Shown here: positions 1 to 10,412 of the stretch, piece after piece
Position numbering within the stretch: the first letter of the stretch is position 1
Layout of the letters: each line of letters begins with the position of its first letter
Source: Plectranthus barbatus
Lineage: Eukaryota; Streptophyta; Magnoliopsida; Lamiales; Lamiaceae
Direction: 5' to 3'
NCBI GenBank assembly: GCA_026898455.1
Contig: JAPKLW010001283.1
Location: 51,504-115,503 of the forward strand
Length of the DNA: 64,000 nt
Translations under genes and position numbers: made by a program
The notes under the pieces: model-generated
The model's input: the letters and a program-made list of their open reading frames with translations, nothing else
Told to the model about the DNA's origin: nothing
Databases searched by the model: none

Positions 1-393
1 ATCATAGGAAGTATGTTAGGGATCTGGCTCATTCATATGTCAATGAGAATGGCACATCCCACTGTTGATCCCATCAATACATAACCATGTACCGACACAT
101 CAAGTAGCTAGGATAAGCCCACTTATGAACCGATGTGCCGCAGCTTAGACCGACTGCCTATCCAGGGACTGTCTCAGCTGTGATACTGTTTATATCTCGC
201 TAGGTCAAACGATTCATATGATCCTCTGTGATCTCCTACACACCATATGATCATCCTTATAGGCTAGATAATAGGATATTATGGTTCGTTGTATGTTTGT
301 TTAATCAGATAGCGAGCATTGTTGCAGCAACATATATGAAGACCAGTGTACAAAACACTTAATCATATATGCTTTCTGTATATAATCCCAACA
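1..393 (-). mobile_element. Family D LTR, partial (runs off left edge)
   Basis: Read on the minus strand, this stretch starts TGTTGGGATTATATAC at 393 and matches the first ~390 bases of the complete D-family LTR at 60509-61896, including the segment around GACCTAGCGAGATATAAAC. It interrupts the reverse transcriptase of copia remnant E, whose reading frame stops making sense exactly at base 394. The other LTR end and the second target-site copy lie outside the window, so solo LTR versus full element cannot be decided here; the other D copies seen entire are solo. Confidence 0.85.
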
Positions 394-918
394 CCTTCTC
401 CCTTTGTGTCACAGGACATTGTACTTTAGAAAGATGAATGCCAAACTTGAAAGGTAGCAATCCTTTCTTGGCGAGTTGCATGCTAAAACAAGCTATTACA
501 GAATCCACGTAGGACGCCCGAGATAAGCTTATCATCCTTTTCTTACGATTCTGTAAGACTTTAATCCCAAGGATGTACCTAGCTTCCCCCAATACTTCAT
601 TTGGAACTGTTTGGATAACCATCTCTTTTTTTTCCGACAACACTCGCACATTGTTTCCAAATAAGAGAATGTCATCGACATATAGTGCAAAGAACACCAC
701 GCTCCCACTGACACAAAGTCGGTACACATAACTTTCATTTTCCAACTATGAGAATATATAAGTTTTAATAACATAGTTGAAACGTAAGTCCCATGACCGG
801 GAAGCTTGCTTAAGTCCATACAAGGACTTCTTAAACTTTCAGACAAGGTGTTCTTTGCCTTTTCTCACGTAACCCTCAGGTTGTTGCATATAGATATCCC
901 TACCTTCATCAAGGTAAC
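394..918 (-). pseudogene. Copia remnant E: reverse transcriptase fragment (part 3 of 3)
   Basis: Minus-strand translation gives a Tnt1-like Ty1/copia reverse transcriptase palm: a YMQQPEGY block near 890, SLYGLKQASRSW near 820, the catalytic box YVDDILLFG near 690, then GEARYILGI and LSKVQCPVT before the D LTR cuts it at 393. There are in-frame stops and at least one frame change, so it is not functional. Across the A insertion it joins smoothly to the fragment at 8446-8965 (AFLNG continues as YLDEGRDIY). It is the only stretch in the window that still shows a complete YVDD box. Confidence 0.88.
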
Positions 919-2454
919 TGTTGGTCCCGAAATCAGAGTGCAATATGTGCAGTAGAAGGCTTTGTGTATGCATCGAAAGTAAATGTAAGTACAAGCACTA
1001 ATTTGTTTAACAGGGCAAAGTCAGTTTTGTGTGCAACCAGTTTAAGCTTAAGTCTCTGTTCCTTCTTAAGTTTGTTTCACAGTTTATATTCTTCAATACT
1101 TGGACAAGTATTGAAGGCTCAAGTATTCAGTTTGTGAAATAAGAAAAACAGATCAAGTATATGGAAAATAGTAAAGCAACACACAAAGATTTATAGTGGT
1201 TCGAATTTCAATATCCTACATCCGCTCTTCAGACCCAAGGTCTGGATAATTTCCTAAGTGAATACAAGCCTCCTGACGATCTATACACAGTCCGTGGCAC
1301 CTCCGTCCTCCAGTCAGCTGTGGCACTTTCCTAGGAACTCCTTGCAGACTCAGTCTTCAGGTTGAAGTGGAAACGCACCCCGCAGCCTTCTCCCTGGTAT
1401 GTGGATGTTTACTAATTCTTCCCAGAATGGTTGGATGTTTAAAGTTTCTTCCCAGAACTCAGGTGGTCGGCATACGCCCGTGATAATTAAAATCTAGACT
1501 AGTAAACTGACTGCTATGAATATATCTCAGAAAGATGTATTCACCAAACTGAGCCTTAGCTTAAAGTTTTGGCCTCGTGCTAGGATAAGATAGCACGGTG
1601 CGTAACTTGAGTCAGAGACTCAAGTCTTGTGTTTGCAACACAAAAAACTCCGAGAGAGTTTTTGTGGGAGAGATGACCTGAATATGCCCTTTGTCTCTTC
1701 AGACTAGTTGATTTTGAATTCTGTTTAGGTGACATGTTAAGGTTGAGAGGGCAGGTCTTTGTATAGAGACGAGAGCCTATGGAAATTTGAATTTCTATCC
1801 ATTAGACACATAAATCCAGACGTTAGACTCATGGATTATATTGTCCAATCTTATCCTATGCCTTAGGTCTCCTTTCTGCTGTGCCCATTGTCAGTGTACG
1901 ATACACTAACTTTATGTCAGACTCCTTTACAACCCGAGGAACCCAGTTTGGATAACCTCGTACTGACTTAGGCATTTTACAAATGCCCGAGTCTGACTGA
2001 GGCTTCTTATAACGACTTTTAAGAGTCAGTACAACTTAGCCCTCATACTGACTTACCACGATCAGTATGGTAAATCCTCATACTGACTTTCCATAGTTAA
2101 TATGGGAAACGCCCTCATACTGATTTCCCCGGATCAGTATGGTAATCCCTTAAACTGACTTCTCCTTAGTCAGTTCGCGAAGGCCCTCATATTAACTTCT
2201 CTTTGTCAGTATGGTTAGACCTAAAACTGAGTGCTCCAACTCAGTTTTCGGTTAAGGCCAGGCGTGATGATAGTCAGTTCTCGAGCATTCTCCGTTGCTT
2301 GATCTTCACTCTAAGTTCTATTAGAAATCGATCGATCCTATACAAGGATTAAATTTTAAAATTCTAGCTACTTAAAAAACTGACTAAGATGGCTTACATT
2401 ATTTGACCCAGCAAAACATTAAAAGGAAGGATTTCTCTAACAAGAATCGTAACA
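919..2454 (-). repeat. Element A 3' LTR
   Basis: This 1536-bp LTR reads TGTTACGATTC to GGGACCAACA on the minus strand and has a polypurine tract immediately upstream in the sense direction. A TATA-like CTATACAAAG lies near 1762 (minus), which would make U3 about 2454 down to 1765. It is rich in inverted repeats: arms CTTCAATACTT/AAGTATTGAAG at 1091-1116, CGTGCTA/TAGCACG with an 8-nt loop at 1576-1597, ACTTGAGTC/GACTCAAGT at 1605-1625, and a 35-bp hairpin array in U3. Confidence 0.88.
2041..2254. repeat. 35-bp tandem hairpin array in the U3 of element A
   Basis: Six units begin at 2041, 2076, 2113, 2148, 2185 and 2220 (spacing 35 or 37 bp), mostly opening with CCTCATACTG or a variant. Four form perfect stem-loops: CATACTGA/TCAGTATG (loop 10), CATACTGAT/ATCAGTATG (loop 8, TTCCCCGG), AACTGACT/AGTCAGTT (loop 7) and AAAACTGAGT/ACTCAGTTTT (loop 6). 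The arms differ between units yet remain complementary within each. The array lies upstream of the presumed TATA box. Palindromic repeats in Sirevirus LTRs are known; these arm sequences are not ones I recognise. Confidence 0.88.
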
Positions 2455-2472
2455 ATTTCCCCCTTTTTGGTG
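2455..2472 (-). other. Polypurine tract of element A
   Basis: The minus strand reads CACCAAAAAGGGGGAAAT directly against the start of the 3' LTR. Position and composition fit the plus-strand priming site of a copia element. Confidence 0.85.
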
Positions 2473-3796
2473 TGGTCAAAACCATCTGGAACCTAAGCTA
2501 GTGAGGTGTGGACAACTTTAGAGTTTTTACAGTTTTGACAATTTGTCCCATAAACTCAGAAAAGTTCCCCCACAATGTCAGCTTTTTACTTAAGATTTTC
2601 TCCTTAAACTTGGAGAGATATTGCTCGAATGATTTTTTCAAGTTAGTTTAGTGCAATTAAATCTTAAGAAGGAGAGAGATATGAGCCTGCTGATTACACT
2701 GGTTTGTGTAAGTTTAGCGTTTGAAGAAGGAAGACATTTGTTGGACAAAAAGAGATTGTCATCAACAAGTGAGTTTAACCTTTAATAATTTTCATTTACA
2801 AGTACATGGATAAACCAACAAAAAGAAACCTATTACAGATCTATTACAAGAGCTATACTAGGCTTCTTCCGGTCTTCAAACTGGCTGCGGGAGAGGCAAG
2901 CACGAGAGATACTGGTTTGATTTTCTGAATAGCTTTCCATAGGATTCCCTTATGCTGACTTACTGCAGCTGTGCTTTTCAGGGGTCTGCTGGTGCTGATA
3001 TTATCATGTAGTCCATCAGCAGTGACAAGAACATTTCTTATGATGTCTTGTATCCCCCAAGCTTATAACCGAATCCAACTGCAGGAACTGATTTAACAGT
3101 TTGTGCGCATCATGCAGTGGAGAGTTTCTCACCAGCTAGAGCAAGCCGTGCCATCGTGAGATTTCACAGTAGAATTCTACATGTGATTCTCCCATCTTAT
3201 TGGCACTTCACCGTAGACTTCCACGGTGACTTTGTGCCTTTTGGGCACAATGAGTGGTTGCTCTGCTCAGGCTTCTGATGTCTTCTCCACCTTCCATACT
3301 TCTTTTCCCCCTCTTTGACCGCACCCAAAAAGGGTGGTGAGTTTATGTCTGGAGGCTTGGGTTCTAACACTATTTTCTCGAAACGGAGGAAAGTTTTGGT
3401 GAAGACGAAGTACAAACTTGGAAGGAAGGGTTCGACAATGGAGATTTTGGAGAAAATTTTTGTTTCTTGTGGTTTCTTTTTGGAAGATTTTTCACACATA
3501 AGGAAAACAAAAATAATGAACCCTATTTATAGCAGAGAGAAAGGTCATTTCCAATGAGGTTGGTGTACCTTGTGACCTTTTGGTTTCTGGACATCCGGCG
3601 ATGATTGAGATTCATGGCCTAGTGATGCGCGATTGAGATTTGACTGGAGCAACGTGGTAAGGGGCATTTTCCACGTGTCGAAATCTGGTTCATCCATGCA
3701 AGATACACATTAATTACAATGTAACCACAATGATCGCCTTTGGTATTCGAAATCCCGCCTTTCAAAATTCTAGGAACTGACTTGAAAGTTAATTTC

Positions 3797-3822
3797 TAAA
3801 CTGAGAGTTGGTACTCAGTTTA
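3797..3822. promoter_or_regulatory. Motif hairpin downstream of element A pol
   Basis: This is a perfect 9-bp stem, arms TAAACTGAG and CTCAGTTTA, with an 8-nt loop AGTTGGTA. The arm is the element A motif and the loop length matches the hairpins of element C. It lies ~180 bp beyond the pol stop. Whether it acts as RNA structure or as a paired DNA binding site is unknown. Confidence 0.75.
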
Positions 3823-3966
3823 ATTCTGCATCTATCTTTTGAGATCTTCTAAGTATGAACAAGAAACGGAGTGCCTCTTCATTAGTCAGTTTGAATGAAG
3901 GTAAGTTTCTGATCTTCGGATGCTTTGATGAGTCTCCTTAGCAGACTGAGTGGAGCATCGAGTTTT

Positions 3967-3993
3967 GAAAACTGAGAGCTTGGACTGAGTTTT
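3967..3993. promoter_or_regulatory. Stop-proximal hairpin of element A with loop AGCTTGGA
   Basis: Arms AAAACTGAG and CTGAGTTTT pair at eight of nine positions around the loop AGCTTGGA. That loop is identical to the one used repeatedly by element C at 55857-56074, although the arms are of the A type. It starts about ten bases downstream of the pol stop codon in the sense direction. Confidence 0.75.
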
Positions 3994-4000
3994 TTTACCA

Positions 4001-5478
4001 TTACTCTTCTCCAATAAGGACTTCATCAACTTCCAGTAGACCCAGTTTTATGCAGAGCTCCTTAAATCTGGTCTCTGGGAGTGGTTTGGTGAAGATGTCG
4101 GCTAGTTGATCTTCAATTCGGATATACTCTAATGAAACATATGTCTTTTCGACATGATCTCTGATGAAGTGGTGCCTCCTGTCAATGTGCTTTGTTCGGG
4201 AGTTATGAACTGGGTTATTTGTGATACACATGGCACTACTGTTATCACAATAGATTGGCACACACCCAGTTCCTACATCATGGTCAAGTAGTTGTTGCTT
4301 GATCCAAAGCACTTGAGCACAACAGTTTGCAACAACAACATACTCAGCTTCAGTTGTAGACGTGACAACTGAGTGTTGTTTCTTGCTGAACCAACTTACA
4401 AGCTTATGAACTAGAAACTGACATGTTCCACTTGTGCTCTTCCTGTCGATTCTGCATCTTCTAAAGTCTGAATCAAAATAAGCATTGAGAGTCAGTTCGT
4501 CAGATTTTGGGTAGCAAATACCTAAGGAGTCAGTTCATTTTAGGTATTTGACTATTCTTTTGGCAGCCTCCATGTGCGAATTCTTTGGATTGGCTTGAGA
4601 CCTCGCTTAAACCCCGACTGAGCAAGAGATGTCTGGCCTGCTGGCAGTTAGGTACAGGAGTGACCCAATAATGGCTCTGTATGCCGTTGGATTGACTGCC
4701 TCGCTTTCTTCATCAAGATTGATTTGAGCAGTTGGGCTCATTGGAATCCTCAAGGGCTTGGTCTTTTCAGGACAAAACTTGCTGATCAAGTCCTCGATAT
4801 ATTTCTTCTGATTGATGAAGATTCCTCATTCGGACTAAATAACTTGGAGACCCAAGAAGTGGGTCAGTTTGCCGATCATGCTCATCTGAAAGTTGCTTTG
4901 CATTTGTTTGGCAAACTTCTAGCACATATCCAAGTTTCTGCATCCAAATATGATATCATTGACCTTGATTCTGAACAGTGTTGTGTCAATTTTTCCTTTT
5001 TGGAAACCATTCTTGAGGAGAAACTGAGACAGAGTCTCATACCAGACTCTGGGTGCTTGCTTTAACCCATAAAGAGCCTTCCTCAATATGTAAACTTGGT
5101 TTCCTTCTTCAAAGCCATGGGGCTGCTCCACATATACTTCTTATTTCAGCTCCCCATTCAGAAGGGTGCTCTTCACATCCATCTGAAAGACTGTGAAGTT
5201 GTTGTGCGTAGCATAAGGAAGGAATAAGCGCATTGTTTCAAGTCTGGCCACTGGAGCAAAGGTTTCGTCGAAATCATTTCCTTCACATTGAGCATATCCT
5301 TTTGCTACAAGTCTTGCTTTATTCCATATAATGTTCCGAGTTTCATCTCTCTTATTCTTGAAGACCCATTTTGTGCCGATAACTGACTAATGAGTAAGAC
5401 TGTCTACTAAGTTCCAGACTTCATTTCTCTTGAATTCGGCAAGCTCTTCTTGCATTGCATTGATCCAGTCAGTTGACT
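4001..5478 (-). pseudogene. Element A reverse transcriptase and RNase H, decayed
   Basis: The minus strand gives YILRKALYGLKQAPRVWYET (near 5080), KIDTTLFRIKVNDIIFG (near 4970), MSMIGKLTHFLGLQ (near 4870), then IIGSLLYLTASRPDI (near 4660) and the RNase H end NSRTKHIDRRHHFI with QLADIFTKPLPETRF, stopping at 4001. Several in-frame stops break it. Ahead of DIIFG the residues expected to carry YVDD are missing: the frame runs from FRIK straight to VNDIIFG. I infer a short in-frame deletion. The downstream hairpin at 3967-3993 follows the stop. Confidence 0.9.
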
Positions 5479-7450
5479 TCAGAGCATCTCTAATTTTCGT
5501 AAGCTCTGACTCCTGAGATATGAAGTATTCCAGTAGCGCACTTCCTTGTCTCGTAAAACTGAGTTGGTAACACTATCGAGGACAACTTCTTCAGGATGGT
5601 TTCTTAACCATTTTGGCTTTTGGAATTGTGTAACTTCAATAATTTGGATGAAATCTTTAAAGTGCTCAGTACAGTCTGCTCCAGACACTGGAACTCCAAA
5701 TAAGTGAGTTTGATTGGAGTTTTCTTCTCCAGTAATGACTCCCATATCTTGGATTCCATGATTTTCTTCGGTCGTACACGGTTGGACATCTTCAGAGTGA
5801 GCATTTTCTCCTTCAGTAAGGTCAGTTTGAGTTGGCGACTCTGTTCTAGTTTGACCCTCAAACTGTGCTTTGTTTTGATTTTCTAAAATTCCCCTTGGAT
5901 CGATGCCTGGGAGCATCGTCAATAAGCCAAAGGTTTTTGTGAGGTCGATTAATGGGTTTACCTCATCATCTGGAGCACTTGCGTGATCATCTACAAATTT
6001 GGTTTGAGAAACTTGGCTTTGATCTTCTTTATCAGTACTCAGTTTCTCATTCCCTTTGTTGAGATTAGGATCACCAAGTTCCAGTTCTTTCAAGGTTCTG
6101 CGCACTAAGATAGACTCATCAAAAACAACAAAGCATGTTACTTTCACAAGTCTGGTTGTCTTGTTGAGTACTCTGTATCCCTTGTATGAAGGATGTCCAT
6201 ATCCAAGGAACATTCCTTCATCAGCCTTGGGGCTGAAAGTATTCAGTTTCGACTTTCCATTGTTATGGATGTAACATGGTGAGCCAAAAGCACGAAGATG
6301 CTATAGAAGGCTTACGACCATTGAATACTTCATATGGGGTTTTATGATCGCGATTGTTGATGGCACTTCTGTTCTGAGTATAGCATGTCGTCATCAAGGC
6401 TTCTCCCCGGTAACCTTCTTTCAAGTCAGCTTCGGCGAGCATTGTTCTGAATACCTACTTGAGTGTCCTGTTTCACCGTCCAGCAAGACCATTTTCTTGA
6501 GGCGTCCTTGGAGCTGACTTCTAAAGATAAATGCCAGCATCAGCACAAAAATCCATTAGTGGACCGTTGCACAACTCAGTTTCGTTGTCAGATCTGATTC
6601 TTTTGACAGTGACCCCTTTGCAATTTTGCACATGAAAGATGAGCTCAGGAAGTTGGATCTTCACTTCATCTTTGGTTGTCAACAGCCTTACCCAAATGTA
6701 TCTGGAGTAGTCATCTACTACAACCAGAGTGAACCTTTTTCCTGCAATGGCAGGCGGCTAGACTGGTCCAAATAGATCCGTACAAAGAAGTTCAAGGATC
6801 CTGTTTGTGCTTGCTATGATGGTTTGATTCTTGAATGAAGCTTTAGTTTGTTTCCCATCTTGCATGCTCGGCAGACACCTTCTTCCTTCTTGAAACTGAA
6901 TTGTGGTAGGCCTTCCACACGTTTATGTTTGGCAAGATGTCTGATTGACTGGAAATTCAAGTGGCTGAGCCTCTTATGCCATAGCCAGTTGACTCCTTCT
7001 TGGGATGAACTTGTTGCGACATGACACGTGTCTGGCTTTCCGCTCTCCCAATCCACATAGTAGAGACTTCCTTTCTTTACACCTTTTAGCACAATCTCTT
7101 TGGAGTCTTTGTTATTGATCCAGCACTCTCCTTCAGAAATAGTCACCTCATATCCAGACTGGATAAGCTGACTCACACTCTGCAGATTGTAGTTGAGGTT
7201 GGTGACCAAGGATACATCATTGATGATAATTCCATTGCTATTCAAGCATTCTTTGCCGATTACTCTGCCTTTTGAATCATGTCCAAAACTAACAAGTGGT
7301 CCTCTTGTCATTTTAGTTTTGAGAGAAGATTACTGTCACCGGTCATGTGAGATGAACACCCACTATCCAAGATCCATGCTCTTTATTCTTTTTAGATTGA
7401 CCTTGGTGACTTTGTACCTGAATAACACATCAGGTTAGACAAAAGGTACC
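5479..7450 (-). pseudogene. Element A protease and integrase, decayed
   Basis: In sense order on the minus strand: the protease box WILDSGCSSHMTG near 7365, a GAG-pre-integrase zinc region (WLWHKRLSHLNFQS near 6990, then CRACKMGNK near 6860), a degraded integrase core between 6300 and 6800, and the integrase tail MFLGYGHPSYKGYRVLNKTT (6213 down to 6154), followed by an acidic linker towards the reverse transcriptase. Frame changes occur at about 7315 and 6814 and stops lie within the core. Open pieces are 5479-6213 and 6814-7311. Confidence 0.88.
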
Positions 7451-8150
7451 CGTGTTTTGGCGGGTCCTACAGGGTTTGTGTTATGGATCCATACTTGCTT
7501 CACCTTATATCTAGGTGTTGTACATTCTTCTACCAATCTCTTCCTTTTCTAATGATTCAATCTATTTTTGTGCATGCTAGGTAAAAGAAGGTGAGTGTAT
7601 GAAACTAACCTAAAACTTAGTTTCTTAAAACAAAGTATCTAGGAACTGACTTCCTTGAAACTGAGTATCGATTAAGTTCTCGGAAACTTGGTCCGAAGTA
7701 TTTAATCTCTCGAGTCCTAAAGTTAGAATGAAGGGTGGACTGAGACCTCGTATAGATGTTCTTTTTATACGGATAAGTAATATTCTCATGAGTTGAGAAC
7801 TTTGGATTTCTAGAGTCCGGAAATGAAACTGACTTTCTGTAAAGTTCATTTTTAGCCGTCGAAGTGGGTTTTTTAAAGTTATGAGCATGTCGCTTACTCC
7901 ACTTACTTGGTATGATGGGCTTCATCTCAGGTTTTTTTGACTTAAAAGTCAAATCTTTTCTATGCCTGGGTGTTGAAGTCAGTTTTGAAACTGACCATAC
8001 TGAATACCCCTTTACCTAACAGCTTGACTTCTAAATTGGAATTCTTCTTATATTGATGATTCGAGGCATTCCCAGTTTCGAAAGAAGAAGTCTGATTGCT
8101 CAAGTTATCCTCTGTAAAGCCTAAACCTGACTTATCAGAGGAATGTCTTT
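7451..8150 (-). pseudogene. Element A gag remnant (C-terminal part)
   Basis: A basic minus-strand open piece (7617-7952, MTFKSKKPEMKPIIPSKWSK) lies just upstream of the protease, where Sirevirus gag ends in a charged low-complexity tail. The capsid part and zinc knuckle are not visible. The segment abuts the truncated 5' LTR at about 8150, so the front of gag was lost in the same deletion. Assignment is by position. Confidence 0.55.
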
Positions 8151-8440
8151 CTTAGTCAGTTCGGGAAAGCCCTCATACTGACTTCTCCTTCTCAGTTTGG
8201 TTAGACCTAAAACTGTGTGCTCCAACTTAGTTTTCGTTTAGGGCAAGACGTGATGATAGTCAGTTCTCGAGCATTCTCCATTGCTCGATCTTCAGTATTA
8301 GTTCTATTACTACACGATCGATCCTATACAAGGATTACAGTTTAGAACTCTAGAAACTAGAAAAACTGACTAAGATGGCTTACATTCTTTGACCCACCAA
8401 AACATCTAAAGGTAGGATTTCTCTAACAAGAATCCTAACA
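8151..8440 (-). repeat. Element A 5' LTR remnant
   Basis: These 290 bp align with 2164-2454 of the 3' LTR, sharing the AGTCAGTT and TGATAGTCAGTTCTCGAG stretches and the terminus CCTAACA. They are the first ~290 bases in sense; the remaining ~1.25 kb of LTR is absent. Confidence 0.85.
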
Positions 8441-8445
8441 GTAAC

Positions 8446-8965
8446 CATTTAGAAAAGCAATTTTAACATCCATTTGCCAAATCTCGAGGTCCATATGTGC
8501 TGCTATAGCAATGAGTATTCGGATGGATTTGAGCATGACTACCGATAAAAGGATTCATCATAGTCAATGCCCTCTTTCTGATTATAACCCTTTGCCACCA
8601 GCCTAACTTTGAAAGCCATGATTTCTCCATCCGCTCCCTTCTTTCTCTTGTATACCCACTTACACCTTATGGCCCTAAGGCCATCAAGATACAAAAATTT
8701 CTAGTATACATCCATAGCAATAATAGATTCTATTTCAGAATCCAAGGCAATGTGCCATTTATCTACATCCTTGTCATTTACTGCCTCAGTACAAGTCAGT
8801 GGGTCAGAGTCATCATGTTCGTCTTCTGGGTCCAAGTCCACATACTCACCCACAAACATATACATGTTAGGTTGGAAGATGACTCTCCCACCACGACGAG
8901 GCACAAGCATTGTATCAGCAGTTGTTGCAGTAACTTGTGGTCTTGCACCTTGCACTGATGAACGC
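8446..8965 (-). pseudogene. Copia remnant E: integrase/RT linker and RT start (part 2 of 3)
   Basis: The minus strand gives an acidic linker (VGEYVDLDPEDEHDDSDP), then CKWVYKRKKGADGEI, FKVRLVAKGYNQKEGIDYDE and a WQMDVK-like segment leading to AFLNG, the standard opening of Ty1/copia reverse transcriptase. Frames shift near 8560. It reads on into 28178-28101 upstream (across F) and into 918-394 downstream (across A), so E was a single gene broken by two later insertions. Confidence 0.88.
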
Positions 8966-10412
8966 TGATGCGCACTAAAAAATTACATGAATTCTCAATG
9001 CACATCCAAGGTTTAATTATCAATCTAGGTCCTTATTCCCTTTACCCACTAGATTATCGGGATACTACGACAAAATCTAATAGCTAGCAATACAAAATCG
9101 TTGAGTAATTTCTATCAATCTAGGCATTCAAATTAAACCTAATCTAACAACATATAACAAGCAATGAATTAAACCAACAATCATCATTCAATCTCAAAAC
9201 AATCAATTCAATTTTCCCCCACAAACTTGGTAGAACAAGACAAACAAACTCTCAAATGAGATAGAAAGGATGTTGAAATGAACGTAGATGTGATCCGATT
9301 AGGTAGAGCATAGATGCAAATATATTTTAATCCCTAGATGGATGATCAGTTCACTCTAATATAGCCAATCTCCTTTGTACCGGTGAATTGACCGTGGATG
9401 AAATTAGAAACCTCAAACAGTTACATTATCGATCCCTAACTCACTCCTAAAAGCTCGTAAATTATAGACCTATGCACTTCCTTCGCACATGGATTGAATC
9501 AAGATACATATGAAGACATGATATTCATGACACGCCTATCCGCGTATTGGCTGCAATGATTGTATCAATTATCAACATGATTGGCTCTTACCTACATCAA
9601 GTTGAATGAAAACATGCTCTAACATGCTTCAATCACAAAGAGGGAGGTAAACGCACAATAATCCAACCTAATCTTCACACATCCTTGTCCAAATCAACAT
9701 CCAAATGAAATTAGAACAACATACCTCTCAATTGTATCAATACAAAGTAAAATTGAAAGAGATCCATTACAATTGACAAGTAGTATAAGATTTCTTCCCC
9801 AATTAGATTTGCTTGATCTTGATCCACCCCTCTAGCCTTCAATCCTTCACTAAGGTGTGGTAGATTTGCTCTTGGATACCTTGAACTAGGGTTGGAGATG
9901 ATGGAGTATGGAATTGAAGAGAGAAACTATGTAAATTTTTCCTAAAAGTGTCAAAAGTTCTCAAAAAATGCGAATTTCCCCTATTTATAATGAGTATGCA
10001 GAGCCCCAGATTGCCCCGTCCGAGATTGGATTGCCAGTGATGATTTGAAACTGAATAACCGCCGCACTGCTCGTTCCGTATCGCCCAAGATGGACTAGGA
10101 TAGGTCGAGATTTCCCTCTGAATAGACCAGATGGGTCGAGCTTCTGCAGGATCGATCGAGATTCTTCTCTGAAATCCTTACTGCTGCTCCCCAGCTCATC
10201 CTGGTCGATCTTCACACCCTTTGCAACTCGGATCGATCAATTTTCCACCAAAACTTAGCCCAAAATGATGAATTATCATCCAAACCTATCCTACACACTC
10301 CAAATCAGACAAAACACAACGAAAACAACCGAAAACATATGATATGGGAGTAAAATGAACGCAAACATGCATGCACAAACATTGAAATATAGGTCATTTT
10401 ACGCACATATCA
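8966..10412 (-). repeat. Element F 3' LTR
   Basis: This 1447-bp LTR reads TGATATGTGCGTAAAATGAC to GTGCGCATCA on the minus strand. TATA box TTATAAATAG lies at 9981-9990 (minus), and the GATCGGTCGAG-like motif cluster at about 10010-10250 lies just upstream of it in sense. It is the same family as the LTRs of G. Confidence 0.93.

Larger units (their letters stand above)
2473..4000. other. Post-pol spacer of element A with motif hairpins; no clear gene
   Basis: This 1.5-kb stretch lies between the RNase H stop and the polypurine tract, where B and C carry a second ORF. The only open frame of note is a 100-codon minus-strand ORF at 3197-3499 (lysine-rich start, MCEKSSKKKPQETK) with no domain I recognise; it could be a remnant of that second ORF or chance. 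Two hairpins in its pol-proximal part are listed separately. Confidence 0.6.
919..8440 (-). mobile_element. Element A: Sirevirus-like Ty1/copia retrotransposon, internally deleted
   Basis: The element is bounded by TGTTGGTCCC at 919 and CCTAACA ending at 8440, flanked by the 5-bp target-site duplication GTAAC (914-918 and 8441-8445). The coding order on the minus strand is gag remnant, protease, integrase, reverse transcriptase and RNase H. The 3' LTR (919-2454) is whole, but the 5' LTR keeps only its first ~290 bp (8151-8440): one deletion removed the rest of that LTR, the primer binding site and the start of gag. The sequence is saturated with AACTGA/TCAGTT motifs. Assignment to Sireviruses rests on the RNase H and integrase motifs and on the kinship with B and C; it is an inference without a tree. 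Confidence 0.9.

Noticed and set aside
3315..3557. 80-codon plus-strand ORF in the element A spacer
   Set aside because: Antisense to another weak open frame; neither has a recognised domain.
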